Positions 11,401 through 20,624 of a stretch of 64,000 bases of DNA are shown one piece after another. The position numbers and the translations under genes were made by a program. The notes beneath the pieces are model-generated. The model searched no databases and was not told the DNA's origin. It saw only the letters and a program-made list of their open reading frames with translations. The DNA lies in contig NC_084837.1 of NCBI RefSeq assembly GCF_033115175.1, positions 71,943,266-72,007,265 on the forward strand, in the 5' to 3' direction. This stretch comes from Lepus europaeus (taxonomy: Eukaryota > Chordata > Mammalia > Lagomorpha > Leporidae). The number at the start of each line of letters is the position of its first letter. Positions within the stretch are counted from its first letter, which is position 1.

Positions 11401-14400
11401 AATATCTGCACGGGAGTTTCAGGAATCTGCTGAAAGGCGACAGCTTGCAAGGCAGACCCCACACTGGGCCGAGGAGAAAGCACGCTGCCACCAACTGCGA
11501 ACAGCTGAGCTCCGTGGTTGCGGCGCTGCCCCTCGGACCCTCATCAACAAACCCTAAAAGTCGGCTTCATTATTAATCGACTGAACTTGTTTTTCTAACC
11601 TCCACCTGCAGCCGCCCCTTCCTTTAAAAACCCTTTTTGCTGGCTTGTTGGGAGGAAAAGAGCCGTTTTGGATCCAGACATCCCTCTTTCCCCAAGAATG
11701 CCGGCTTCTTGAAACAAACCGTTCCCTCCTACCAGCTCTGGTCTCCGGAGAATCGGCAGGGGCCGAGTAACACACACGCTCGGTCACTCGCCAGAGAGGG
11801 GACAGAGGGTAGGAGAAAGAGCAGAGCCTGCAGAGTAGGACAGGACTAAACTCCGGGATCTGCCGAGTACAAGACCACTAACATCACTGAGCCTTGTTTC
11901 CTCATCTGTAACCCAGGGTCGCTGTGAGGGTTAAGCGAGATGGCCTGAGGTATGGCTGCTGCAGCAGGGAGCCCTTACCGCTGGTGGCCGCAGGGGGAGT
12001 TGCAGCAGCTCCAGCCCAGCACATCCCCCCATCCCCCACCCCCACCCCGTAGGTGCTGTCGCAGGTGCACCCTCGGTCCCCCAGAGGGATCAGCCCTTCC
12101 TGCCCCAGCAAAGCAGCTCCATCACCAGGCCTCCCTCAGATAGGAAAGGACCCAGTTCCCATCTCAGGGAGAAAGGCAGGGCTGCTTCCTTGGGCCCCAG
12201 CTGACAACCAGAGCTGTGCTCTCTGCTCCCTCCCTTCCCTGCAGCGTGGCCTCACGCTGTGTGGGAGAGCCCCTGGCTCTGCCCGATGGGGCCCAGGCTC
12301 CATCTGCAAGCCTCCCTCTGCTGTCCTGCCAGCCACAGTTGTCCCTCACCTCCTGCCCCTCCCCCAGAGCCCTGTCAGACACTGTAGGCCAGCCCTGGCA
12401 TCAGAAACCCACTTCCTGTCCAAGCCCAGGCCTTCTGTGTGCCCAGAAGATAGGCTGGGATGTTGGCAGCGAAGTGGCCAAAGAATGCATTGTCATCCCA
12501 GGGTGACAGCAGGCAGGTCCTTCTCCAAGCCACCTCTCCCCCAGCCCTCTTGTTCCCCGAAGTCCAGAATCAGCCTTGTGGTCACCGTGTCTCACCCCAG
12601 GCATGATGATCCGCTCAATGTCCCCAAAGATGCTGTCCCAGCTGTCGGGCTCCTCGGGAGCACTCTCGGGAAGCTGGGCTCGTAGGTAGCCTGGCCGCAC
12701 GTCCGGGGTCACCCGCCTCTCCCGCACCGTGCTCAGGTACTGGCAGATGTAATCCACCATCTCTCTCCCTAGAAGGCAGGTAGAGAAATCAGGCTCGCGG
12801 CCCCTGCCCGGGGCCAGCGTTTGCACCTGTCCCTCTCCGGTCGAGGACAAGGGGCTTGGTGAAGAAGGACAAGGGTTGCGGGCCAAGGGGAGGGAGGACC
12901 CGATTCTCCAGCCTGATCTCATCTTTAGAGTCACAACAAAAAAGCAGGAGAGGGAGGGAGTAAGCACAGGAACAAGGGGGAAACCTCCAGCGCACCGGAC
13001 TCATCCCAAGCAAAGCATTTGTTTTTCTTCCCCCTCCACTTAACCTCAGTCTATTTCTTTTCTCCCGCCTCTCTTTTCTTCTTAGAAATATAAAGACTGA
13101 AAAAAAAAAAAAGAAATATAAAGACTGTTAATTCACTAGCTTACAGGTTTTGCTAGAAACTGTAGCTCTTCGTATCAAATAATGTTTTTGCTCCATACAT
13201 CTCATATTCTTGATAAGCATGGCTGGCAAGCGTCCATGCCCAACTCTCTGTAAGTTCCACGCACACACACAGAGGAGTTTGTGCATACTTTCTGGGGCTC
13301 GTGGACTCCCAAGAGCACACCATGGACCTGACAGAGAAACCCGGTACCAGCAGGAAGTCTCAGTGAGAGGTGGCATTGTCTCGCTCCCCACTGCCTCCAC
13401 CAACAGCTCCGTGCTTACAACATGGCTCAGATGCTCAGGAAAGTGTACCCAGTGGATGAGCCAACGCCAAATACTCTAAAGTCACTGCAAGCTATTTATT
13501 CTTCCTTCTCTTTCATAGCCACACGAGAAGGCCCCAGTCTGTTGTTCATTTCTTGTTCTCTTGGATTCTCTTCTCTGGCCCCCTCTCCTCTCTCTGTTTT
13601 CCCCTCTCTCCCTCTCTCTTTCTCATTGTTTCTCTCCTTTCTATGTGTGTCTGCCTGCCTATCTTAATACCAATAACCCTTCCTTCCTTCCTTCCTTCCT
13701 TCCTTAGTGCTATTCCTATCTCCCTGCAAAAAAATTATATATATATATATATATATATGAAACCCAGCTTCCTCCTTCTGCATCCGCTCATACAAAGTTC
13801 TTACAAATGGAACCAGCTCCAGACAAAACCGGGGAGAAAGATTTCTGCACCCTGCTGTCTTCTCTCTGTTCCCCTCCAGCCCTCCCATGGCCCAGCGCCT
13901 CTCCCTCGCACACGTGTGTGTGCGCCACTCACAAGACCCTGCTCTCAGTTAGGAGTGGCTTTGGAAAGCAGTGAATAAGCCACAGCTGTGCAGGGGGCGG
14001 GGGTGGGGGGCTGGACTCTAACACAGGACCATCCCTTACAGCACGGGAATTTCAGGCAATGCAACCTTGTAGTGAAGATGAATGAGCGTACATACATAGA
14101 GCTAAAGATATTCAAGATTCTCTTTGAAGTCACTACCTACTTCTCTGAAGAGAGTCACACTGGCAAACAGGGTTTCAATCATCACACAGGCTGGATGCAA
14201 GCGGGCCCTTCCTAAATGCTTATAGAATGACTGACTCCATGAGAGAACACTACGCCCAGATTCACGTATAGAGAAATGGATGCTAAGAAAGAAAAGCTTT
14301 TGCAGTGACTACTTAGGGAGACATTTAGTGATTCCAGAATACGAGTAATCCTTTATGTCCCATTCAGTGGGTCAAGGATCCAAATTCTCTCCTTGTGGGG

Positions 14401-14650
14401 AGGGTGGGGAGCATGTCACAGGAGTGCAGGCATTTATGACAGTGAGGAGAGGAAAAGGAGAATGAAAGAGACGCTCACCCCGCCCCCCTTTCTAACAAAA
14501 AGCCTAAGGATACAAACTTTCATGCTCCAGTCAAATGTCACCCCAAAATCTCAAGGCCACCGGTGAGCAGCCGTGTGCACAGGAATGGCACGGGGAAGAC
14601 GCCAGAGATGCCCCTCGCTCACCTCTCTCTCTGTACTCCTCCGGCTCCAT
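867..14650 (-). CDS. HDC: Histidine decarboxylase gene, exons 1-9 (3' part missing)
   Basis: Nine exons joined at GT-AG junctions give one open frame of 1038 nt (346 codons) that begins with an ATG and runs without a stop to the end of exon 9. The product is the PLP-dependent enzyme that converts L-histidine to histamine in the cytosol of mast cells, basophils, gastric ECL cells and some neurons. Key residues visible: H193, which stacks on the cofactor; the PLP lysine K304 in the NPSKWMM motif; and Y333 in the mobile catalytic loop ([10 protein letters not shown]). Each is one lower than in human because rabbit has a single initiator Met where human has two. The close paralogue DDC is excluded by sequence such as [19 protein letters not shown] and by the GABPB1 neighbour. 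Family members are about 660 residues; exons 10-12, including the substrate-specificity serine, lie left of base 1. No frameshift or stop is seen, so the gene looks functional. Confidence 0.96.
1050..1212 (-). CDS. HDC: HDC exon 8, PLP-lysine exon
   Basis: The 163 nt encode (C)[15 protein letters not shown] through [19 protein letters not shown]. The Asp in HIDAAYAG contacts the pyridine nitrogen and the Lys in NPSKW forms the Schiff base with PLP. Rabbit differs from human at CASEG (human CAREG) and GVELAD (human GIEYAD). Both edge codons are split. The acceptor is CTCCCAG and the donor is GTGAGT. Confidence 0.96.
1213..1973. other. HDC intron 7
   Basis: Unique-looking intron between exons 8 and 7, moderately GC-rich, with no CSINE. 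Nothing functional recognised. Confidence 0.6.
1974..2040 (-). CDS. HDC: HDC exon 7
   Basis: The 67 nt encode [20 protein letters not shown], then PI and the first base of a Cys codon. The ATLGTT motif binds the cofactor. The acceptor is CTCTCCAG and the donor is GTAAGT. Confidence 0.94.
2388..2708 (+). repeat. Full-length CSINE in HDC intron 6
   Basis: Head 'gggccggcactgtggcatag' to tail 'caataaataaaccttaaaaa'. Flanks match as an imperfect target-site duplication: 'aaaactttgtattcg' (2373-2387) and 'aaacttggcattcg' (to 2723). It ends 130 bp from exon 6. Confidence 0.9.
2839..2982 (-). CDS. HDC: HDC exon 6
   Basis: The 144 nt (48 codons, phase 0) encode [20 protein letters not shown] through KQRGLVPVF. 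The His at residue 193 is the family residue that stacks against the PLP ring. The acceptor is TCTTTTAG and the donor is GTAAGT. Confidence 0.95.
3223..3357 (-). CDS. HDC: HDC exon 5
   Basis: The 135 nt (45 codons, phase 0) encode [20 protein letters not shown] through LVAYASDQ. The segment [13 protein letters not shown] is the variable part compared with human. The acceptor is CGCCACAG and the donor is GTGAGT. Confidence 0.95.
3731..4002 (-). pseudogene. 3' fragment of an unidentified processed pseudogene
   Basis: On the minus strand an open frame of 46 codons plus stop (4002-3862) contains [20 protein letters not shown] and continues [16 protein letters not shown] short UTR with AATAAA (3786-3791) follows, then C10 and an A20 tract (plus-strand T20 at 3731-3750). 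Coding-like sequence, poly(A) signal and poly(A) in this order indicate an mRNA reinserted into HDC intron 4. An in-frame TAA lies just upstream (4003-4005), and a second frame ([12 protein letters not shown]) is open across the same place, which suggests a frameshift. I do not recognise the parent gene; a target-site duplication and the 5' limit were not found. Confidence 0.5.
4466..4790 (+). repeat. CSINE with AT-repeat tail
   Basis: Head 'ggccagcaccatggctcact', B-box-like 'ggttctagtcc', tail 'ctctacctgtcat' running into an AT repeat. HDC intron 4. Confidence 0.9.
4789..4838. repeat. (AT)25 microsatellite
   Basis: Perfect AT dinucleotide run between two oppositely oriented CSINEs. Confidence 0.97.
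4839..5125 (-). repeat. CSINE, antisense, diverged
   Basis: Starts 'gcttgaaaggcagagtgaca' (reverse of a CSINE tail) and ends near 'gatgtgtcacaatgcccac'. Opposite orientation to its left neighbour. Confidence 0.8.
5482..5815 (+). repeat. CSINE2-type element
   Basis: Head 'gacagacactgtggggtagt', a CT run, tail 'tttcaagtaaataaatctta'. HDC intron 4. Confidence 0.88.
6050..6150 (+). repeat. Old CSINE-like head fragment
   Basis: 'ggcttttggcctagcagtta ... ggggtcaatacttggctcta' resembles the head of diverged CSINEs elsewhere in this window; the 3' part is lost. Confidence 0.5.
6151..7139. other. HDC intron 4, left of exon 4
   Basis: Mostly unique sequence. A GAT/ATG-rich low-complexity patch at about 6975-7030 produces several spurious short open frames. 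No repeat or RNA gene recognised. Confidence 0.5.
7140..7262 (-). CDS. HDC: HDC exon 4
   Basis: The 123 nt (41 codons, phase 0) encode [20 protein letters not shown] through GGGVLQ. The SPACTELE motif and the glycine-rich GGGVLQ near the cofactor phosphate are intact. The acceptor is TCTTTCAG and the donor is GTGCTT, slightly weak after CAG. Confidence 0.95.
7263..7854. other. HDC intron 3, unique part
   Basis: Unique, GC-balanced sequence right of exon 4. Nothing recognised. Confidence 0.5.
7855..7985 (+). repeat. MIR fragment
   Basis: 'gaagcctcaatttctccacc' followed by 'agaatggggccaatcctcct' matches the MIR core 'cctcagtttcctcatctgtaaaatgggg'. HDC intron 3. Confidence 0.6.
8024..8354 (+). 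repeat. CSINE, young type
   Basis: Head 'ggccagcgccgtggcttaac', 'cggcacaccgggttctagtc', tail 'ctctgcctgtcaaaaaaaaa' continuing into an AT microsatellite. Confidence 0.92.
8355..8400. repeat. (AT)23 microsatellite
   Basis: Grown from the A-rich tail of the adjacent CSINE, 98 bp from the donor side of HDC exon 3. Confidence 0.97.
8499..8612 (-). CDS. HDC: HDC exon 3
   Basis: The 114 nt (38 codons, phase 0 at both ends) encode [19 protein letters not shown] through INCLGFTW, the strongly conserved substrate-side loop of the family. The acceptor is GCCTCTAG and the donor is GTGAGT. An AT microsatellite on a CSINE tail ends about 100 bp from this exon. Confidence 0.95.
8613..9897. other. HDC intron 2, left part
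   Basis: Unique, fairly GC-rich sequence with no CSINE for 1.3 kb. No exon or RNA recognised. Confidence 0.5.
9898..10228 (+). repeat. CSINE2-type element
   Basis: Head 'gggattggcattgtggcaca', CT run at 10160-10185, tail 'caaataaataaataaatctt'. HDC intron 2. Confidence 0.9.
10760..11420. promoter_or_regulatory. Candidate intronic enhancer of HDC
   Basis: Repeat-free part of intron 2. Within 42 bp (10770-10811) are four GATA motifs: 'agatac', two in 'aagataagataaa', and 'ttatct' on the other strand. Another (cttatcg) lies at about 10985. Two AP-1-like heptamers, TGACTAA (11386-11392) and TGAGTAA (11393-11399), abut. GATA2 is known to drive HDC in mast cells; enhancer function here is inference from motifs only. 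Confidence 0.3.
11870..11960 (+). repeat. MIR fragment
   Basis: 'cttgtttcctcatctgtaac' and 'gctgtgagggttaagcgag' match the MIR core and its 3' part. Confidence 0.65.
12596..12768 (-). CDS. HDC: HDC exon 2
   Basis: The 173 nt complete the split Gly and encode residues 10-67 ([20 protein letters not shown] to IERIIMPG). This is the N-terminal helical segment typical of group II decarboxylases. The acceptor is CTTCTAG and the donor is GTGAGA. A 210-codon open frame on the opposite strand here is a shadow of GC-rich composition. Confidence 0.95.
13678..13705. repeat. (TTCC)n microsatellite
   Basis: About seven uninterrupted tetranucleotide units. Confidence 0.9.
13736..13758. repeat. (AT)n microsatellite
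   Basis: About eleven AT units after a short A run; no CSINE precedes it. Confidence 0.9.
14623..14650 (-). CDS. HDC: HDC exon 1, coding part
   Basis: The 28 nt encode MEPEEYRER plus the first base of a Gly codon. The ATG is the complement of 14648-14650 and has A at -3 and G at +4, a strong Kozak context. The donor GTGAGC follows directly. Human protein starts MM; here the preceding codon is AGG, so only one Met is possible. Confidence 0.93.
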
Positions 14651-14780
14651 CCTCTCCCGAAGGGCTCCGGTCTAGACTGACTCAGAGAAGGCAGTGGACG
14701 GGCCGGTGCAGCAGCCCTGCTTCCTGCTGGCTGGTCCTGCACACTCCTGGGCAGCCAGTGTGGGCCCCGTATTTAAAGGG
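14651..14780 (-). promoter_or_regulatory. HDC: HDC core promoter and 5' leader
   Basis: Reading the minus strand, a TATA-like TTTAAATA (14770-14777) lies about 120 nt before the ATG, so transcription should start near 14740-14748 and give a leader of about 90-100 nt. A consensus AP-1 site TGACTCA lies in the leader at 14678-14684. A CACCC/GC-type box (GGGGTGGAGC on the minus strand) lies at 14801-14810, upstream of the TATA box. HDC is known to respond to gastrin and phorbol ester through elements near the start site; assigning these motifs to that response is inference. Confidence 0.6.
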
Positions 14781-15679
14781 TTCTCCTTTCTTTGACCTTA
14801 GCTCCACCCCTTTAGAGTCTCCTCCTCTAGGCTTAATTAATTCCACCCTCCCCCCAACACCCCTGTCCTTGTCCGTAATGGCGACCACAGCCTTGGCTGG
14901 TTAAGATTCAGGATAAAAAGTGCTGGTACATGAACAGTGCACTTAGCAACCCGAGCCCGCAGGCAGCCTCCAGGTGAGTGCAGTAGAGGAGGCCTCGGTT
15001 CTTTCTGCCCCTGGATTCTGACCATGGTGAGCCCGAGCCACAGACAGCACAAGGCCGAATTATCAGGATGATTCCTGCCACTCTTCCCTTAACAGTGACA
15101 GAAAGCAAGGAACAGACACCTGTAGGGCAGCCCCAATGCTGGGAACCCTGTGCTTGGGAAGGGGCAGATGTTATCCCTGACCACAACTGGATTGTTCTTA
15201 TTACTACATAATACTGCTGTAGAGATGAGAAAACACAGATGTGCAAAGAAACAATCGCCCCTGGCACTGACAGGGGTGGAGAGGGATGTGTAAAGAAGAG
15301 ACCTGGAGAAGCTGCTGCAGCCAGTGGAACACTACTCTGGGAGCTGGAATTCTGAGCAAAACATGATCCAGCACTTTCACGTTGCCAAATACGCTGACTT
15401 GTGTGTGTGTGTGTGTGTGTCCTGGCGTCTCGTCCTCTCGGTGTTATCCGATGAACTCCTCCTACTCCCTCATCCCTGAGGCACCGAGTTCTCTGGGCTC
15501 CCAGACGCCAGGTTTCCCACCCCCCACATACCCCCAGACCCCCACTCCCCCACCCTGCTCTACTCTTCAGCCCTTAGGTGTGGGCAGGTTTCAGGGGCCC
15601 ACCCTCCTTTCATTTGTTTTCCTAGGTGGCCTTATCCATGTCTATGGCTTTAAATGTTAACCGTGTGATATCCACACAG
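14781..15679. other. Upstream flank of HDC
   Basis: Unique sequence upstream of the HDC promoter, with C-rich stretches at 14845-14865 and 15515-15555 and a GT microsatellite. Likely to hold regulatory DNA, but only the motifs given for the promoter could be named. Confidence 0.4.
15401..15420. repeat. (GT)10 microsatellite
   Basis: Perfect dinucleotide run about 0.75 kb upstream of the HDC start codon. Confidence 0.95.
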
Positions 15680-16150
15680 GTATGAACCCCATTTCACCCA
15701 AGCACTCCATATCTCTGAGCCGCAAAACCTTACCTCCAACAGCCTACCTTCATGGTTCTCAGATACCTCAAAGTATATTGCAAAACTGAATGTTAATCTT
15801 CCCCTGAAGCCCACTTCCCTGCTGGTCTTCCCCATCTCAGGTCATCTCCCCATCCACCCATCCAAATGCTCAGAACACAAACCCAGGCTCGTCCTTCCCT
15901 TGCCTCCCCTGTTCCCTATCTACTCCAAGCTCTTCAAACAGTTCCACTTCCAAAATACATCTGTCAAGTTCTCCCCACCTCCATGGCTATGACCCTATTC
16001 TGTCCCAAGCCACCATTGCCATTCACCTAGACTAGTGCAAGAACCTTCTAACTGGCCTTCCCACAACTCCTGGCCACCCTCAATCTATTCTCTACAAAAC
16101 AAAAATGCAAATCCAATCATAGCATTTCCTAAATAAAATCCTTTAACACC
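15680..16150 (+). repeat. L2-like element, first part
   Basis: Phrases such as 'caagccaccattgccattca' and 'ccttctaactggccttccca' resemble the 3' region of an ancient L2-like LINE as I remember it. It breaks off at about 16150, and matching downstream sequence resumes at about 18455. Confidence 0.45.
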
Positions 16151-16249
16151 GAAAAAGTAAAGCAAATTCCATAAGGCAATGTGGTACAAAATTGAGTTTT
16201 TACTTAAACCATAATGACTAATTGGAAGATATCATCTTAAAAAGACCAT

Positions 16250-16550
16250 AAGAGTGGGCATTTAGCCTAGTGGTTAGGATACTGGTTAGGGCACCTGAAT
16301 CCCAAATCTGAGAGCCTTGGTTTGATTCTTGACCACAGTTCCTGACTCCAGCTTCCTGCTAAAGCAGACCCTCGGAGGCAGTGGTGATGGCATAGGTAAT
16401 TGAGTTCCTGCCACCCACATAGGAGACCTGGGATGATCCCACCTTTGGTTTGGTCCAGTTCTGGCCACTGGGGGCATTTAGGGGTTAAATCAGAAGATGG
16501 GAGCTCTTTGGTTCTCTCTCTGCCTCTCAAATAAATGTATAAAAATGAAT
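16250..16550 (+). repeat. Old CSINE-like element
   Basis: 'gggcatttagcctagtggtt' head and 'cctctcaaataaatgtataa' tail; strongly diverged. Confidence 0.75.
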
Positions 16551-16554
16551 TCAT

Positions 16555-18085
16555 GAAATCAAAAGACCCCAATTACAGTAGTAAAGGAAAAAATCTACAA
16601 AAATAAGAAGTTTGAAAGATTCATATAAAGGAAACCTAGATCACTACTCATCAAAATGTATACAATGGCAGAGTGGCAATCACTTGGCCTGTCAGTTAAA
16701 AAGCCTCCTGGGGTCTGGCACTGTGGCACAATGGGTTAAGCTGTCACCTCAATGCTGGCATCCCTAAGAGCCCCAGCAGCTCCACTTCTAACCCAGTTCC
16801 CTGCTGGTGCACCTGGGAAGACAGAAGACAGCCTCTGCCACCCATGTGGGAGACCCGGATAGAGTTCCAAGCTCCTGGCTTTGGAATGGCCCAGCATCCA
16901 ACCTATGCAGGCATTTGGAGAGTGAACAAGCAGATGTGAAATTTCTCTTTGTCTCTGTGCCTACATAAATAAAATGTTTAATAGCAAATAGATTCATGAA
17001 AATATATTCAACATCATTAGGCATTAAGGAGATGCAAATTCAAACCCTAAGGACATATCACTACTCATTTATTAGCATGGCTAAAATTAAAATTAAAAAT
17101 GATAACACCAAATGCTGACAAAGATATGGGAAAACTGAATCTCATACATTTTTGGGAATGTCAAATGGCACAGCCACTCTGAAAAATAACTTGTCCGTTT
17201 CTTAGAAGTCTAAATATGTACTTACTACACAAACTAGCAAGTATACTGTTGGGCATTTACCCCCCCCCCCAAAAAAAAAAAATGAAGCCATGGATTCAAT
17301 CACATTTTTTTTAAACCATAAGGAAAATCAAAAGACAAGTGACAAACTGGGGGAACATATTCACCACTGATCGTGAAAAGAGCCGCTCTCTCAAATAGGA
17401 GTACATGAAAAAATTTGAGACATAAAAAGAAAAAAGACCAGCATCCTGAAGGGGCATAAGATAGTAAGAGAAATCACCAGAGAGGAAAATATAAAACTCT
17501 TAGTGGAGAAAATCAGTTTAAATCTACACTAAACTGCCATTTTTCTCTTATCAGGCTAGCAAAAAAACCCGTTTGATGATGCACTCCGTGGTCAGGGCTG
17601 CAGGAAAGCAGGGCCTCCTCTGGTGGTGGACGTGCGTTCTGGAAACAGTGATGACAGCTTTGACGCAGCTGCTCCATTACACTTCACGCAAGTGATGAAT
17701 GGGCGCGTCTGAGAGCCGGCTTCTTTGCAGCCCCGTTTATCACAGCGAAAGACTGAAAATAACCGAAATATCCAATGCCACGGAACTAATGATACCCTGG
17801 TACATGACAATACACCCATCAATTGCAGCTCCATAGAAATAGTACACTCCAAGGTGGATATGATGACCCACCGGCACTGTTTTTAAAAAACGGGAGACAA
17901 TTAAAATATAGTATATTTTAAAATTTTATGTGCAAAAAGAAAAACTAAAATTATCACTAAATTACTAGTAATAGTAGTCACCTGGGATAGAAATCGGGTG
18001 GAGGTGTGGGAAGGTACTTCTCACAGATGCCTTTTCATAAGGTTATTCTTACTTTATCCATGAGAACTTCTTACCTACTAAGAAT
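16555..18085 (+). repeat. L1-like fragments
   Basis: 'aggcattaaggagatgcaaa', 'gcatggctaaaattaaaatt' and 'aaagactgaaaataaccgaa' resemble the 3' part of mammalian L1 ORF2 and the following region. No long open frame remains. A CSINE interrupts it at 16708-16980. Confidence 0.55.
16708..16980 (+). repeat. CSINE inside L1-like sequence
   Basis: Head 'ggtctggcactgtggcacaa', tail 'tacataaataaaatgtttaa'. Confidence 0.82.
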
Positions 18086-18089
18086 TAGG

Positions 18090-18405
18090 CGAGGGGTGGA
18101 CACTTGGTGCAGAAGTTAAGATACTGCTTAGGACTCCCCTGCCCCATTAGCAAAGTGCCTGGGTTCAAGTGATGGCTCTGCTTTCCATTCTAGCTTCCTG
18201 CTGATGCACATGGGAGGCAGCAGATGATGACTCAAGTAGTTGGGTCACCTGCTACCCATGTGGGAGACCCAGACTGAATTCCCAGCTCTTGGTTTCAGCC
18301 TGGCCCAGAGTTGTTACAGGCATCTGAAGAGTGAAAAAGCCCATGGGGATATCTCTGACTCTCTCTCCCTCTCTCTCTCTCAAATAAATAAATATTTCAA
18401 AAAGT
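18090..18405 (+). repeat. Old CSINE-like element
   Basis: 'ggacacttggtgcagaagtt' head, CT run, tail 'caaataaataaatatttcaa'. Confidence 0.8.
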
Positions 18406-18454
18406 AATAAAAATTAAGACAACTTTTAAAGAACATTGTAATTAGATTAAAATG

Positions 18455-18860
18455 TAACCTCTTTGAAATAGCCTTCAAGGTCTCATTTGATCTGATCCCT
18501 GCCTGCCTCTCCCCTCTGGTTCCTCCCACCTCCCTCCTGCTGGCCTTGCCCCACCCTCCTTTGGGCTTCTCACACAGATCAATTCATTTCTCACTCTAGG
18601 GTCTGCATTGTCTTCTAGTCTGAAAAGGTATTCCTCAAAATTCAGCTGCGACCTCCCTTAGACAGTTCTCTCCTGACTTCCTCAATCTAAATTTTTGCAT
18701 CACCACCTCCCGCTGTTCCCCCTTCATCGCACTTGGCACAACTGGCCGTTGAAGATATATTTCTAGTTAGTGCACTCTCTCAGGCCTACAAATTTATTCA
18801 CCACTCCAGTTCCTACTGACTTGCACGAAGTAGGTGCTTACAAAGTATTCAATGGCTGGA
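18455..18860 (+). repeat. L2-like element, continuation
   Basis: 'tctcatttgatctgatccct', 'gacagttctctcctgacttc' and 'gaagtaggtgcttacaaagt' resemble the terminal part of L2 and could continue the piece ending near 16150. Confidence 0.5.
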
Positions 18861-19589
18861 AGATTTTTAAAACCCTAGTTGGGGCTGGGCTGGGGGCAGA
18901 GGGTAGAGACTCCTTTGTTTTGTCATTACCAGGTGTGCCATCTAGCTTCACAAAGGCCCGCCAAAGAGAAGATCTGAGGGGGGGAGGGGGTGCTGCCTCT
19001 GAGTCTGCGTTTAAGGGCCTGCCAGGGGCAGGGCTGGAAGGAGAGGACCAGAGCATGCTCATCTCCGGCCACAGGGACAGGGAGACGGGAAAGGCGCATA
19101 GACTGGCCCGTGCCCGGCTCACCATCACATGGCTCTGGCTGAGCCACCCTCCGTGGTTTTGGAGATTGGGCAACCAGAACCTAGGAAATCCGAAGACTCT
19201 GGACTAGAGGGTCACGTCGCTCTGGAGGTGGAGAGCCCAACCCTGGGGCTAGGGACCTAGCAAGGTTATGTATCCCTGATGGACAGGGAATTCGAACTTA
19301 GAGAGGCAGGCCTGAGACTAGGGGAGGGGAGGACATTTTCTCCCCTGCTTGACCTGATCCTGGTACGACAGGACCAAGAGCTTGCTTGCGGGAGTGGGGG
19401 GCAGGGGCGCTGCCAGGGGGCTCGGCGACTGAAGCCACATCTCGTAGCAAGAACTCTCCCTGGTCTGGAATCTCACCCTGTACTATGCTTTTCTTCTGCA
19501 GCTCCAAGCCTCCCAGAAAATCTTTTATAAGCTATAGCTTGTTCATCTTCCTTTTTGTTGTTGTTACTTGTTTCTTTGGTTTTGTTTTT
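18861..19589. other. Intergenic, unique
   Basis: Moderately GC-rich, repeat-free sequence. A 145-codon plus-strand open frame starting in the L2 remnant shows no recognisable protein. Confidence 0.4.
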
Positions 19590-19850
19590 AAAGATTTAAT
19601 TATTTATTTATTTGACAGGCAGAGTTAAAGAGAGACAGAGAGAGAGAGAGAGAGATGTTCTATCCGCTGGTTCACTCCCCAAATGGCTGCCAACAGCCGG
19701 TGCTGAGCCGGGCCAAAGCCCAGAGCCAGGAGCTTTGTCTGGGTCTCCCGCCTGGGTAGCAGGGAGCTGGATCAGAAGCAAAGCAGCTGGGACTCCAACC
19801 AGTGCCCATGTGGGATGCTGGTGTCAGGGCGGCGAGAATGTACTTGTTAC
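19590..19850 (-). repeat. CSINE, antisense
   Basis: 'aagatttaattatttattta' then 'gagagacagagagagagag' through 'gggatgctggtgtcaggg'. Confidence 0.85.
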
Positions 19851-19989
19851 AAACAACAGGCGAGGCCCCTGGTACTTGTTTTCACAGCTTGGGTTTAGCT
19901 GTGCTGGAACAGGAGAAGGCCTCTTGAGGGGATGAGGGGAGGGAAGCCTGCAAGAAGGATGTGGTGGAAAACCCATCTCAAAATTTGAT

Positions 19990-20290
19990 CAGGGGTGAGC
20001 ATCTGGCGCAGCAGTCAATGTGTTGCCCACATCCCATTACTGGAGTGCCTGGGTTCGAGCACTGGCTCTGCTTCCCATGCCCGCTTCCTGCCAGTGCACC
20101 AATGGACACCCTGGAAGGCAACAGGTGATGGCTCAGGGACATGTGTCCCTGTCACCCACGTGGGAGTCCAACTGCATCCCTGGTTCCTGCCTTCAGCCTC
20201 GCCCGGCCTTGGCTATTGCAGGCATTTAGAGAGTGAACCAGATGATGGAATCTCTCCCCTGCTCCTCAGTTTTCAAATAAACAAGTAATT
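19990..20290 (+). repeat. Old CSINE-like element
   Basis: 'ggggtgagcatctggcgcag' head to 'tttcaaataaacaagtaatt' tail. Confidence 0.78.
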
Positions 20291-20307
20291 ACTATCAGAC
20301 ATTTTTA

Positions 20308-20622
20308 TTTTTTGAAAGATTTATTTATTTATTTGAAAGAGTTACACAGAGAGAGGAGAGGCAGAGAGACGTCTTCCATCTGCTGGTTCACTCCCTAATT
20401 GGCTGCACCAGCTGGAGTTGAGCCAATCCGAAGCCAGGAACCAGGAGCTTCTTCTGGGTCTCTCACATAGGTGAAGGGGCCCAAGGGCTTGGGCCATCTT
20501 CTACTGCTTTCCCAGCCCATAGCAGAGCTAGATTGGAAGTGGAGCAGCAGGGACTTGAACTGGCGCCCATGTGGGATGCCAGCACCACAGGCAGCAGCTT
20601 TACCCGCTATGCCATGCATTTT
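20308..20622 (-). repeat. CSINE2-type, antisense
   Basis: 'gaaagatttatttatttatt' to 'tacccgctatgccatgca'. Directly followed by a second antisense copy. Confidence 0.9.
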
Positions 20623-20624
20623 TT

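Larger units (their letters stand above)
12769..14622. other. HDC intron 1
   Basis: The first intron is free of CSINEs. It holds a pyrimidine-rich stretch (13500-13710), a TTCC repeat and an AT repeat. No coding exon recognised. Confidence 0.6.

Noticed and set aside
12053-12685. 210-codon plus-strand open frame opposite HDC exon 2
   Set aside because: Antisense to a well-supported exon, GC-rich, Pro/Ser/Leu-rich with no domain; a compositional shadow.
18770-19207. 145-codon plus-strand open frame
   Set aside because: Begins inside an L2-like remnant and runs into unique intergenic DNA; no domain.
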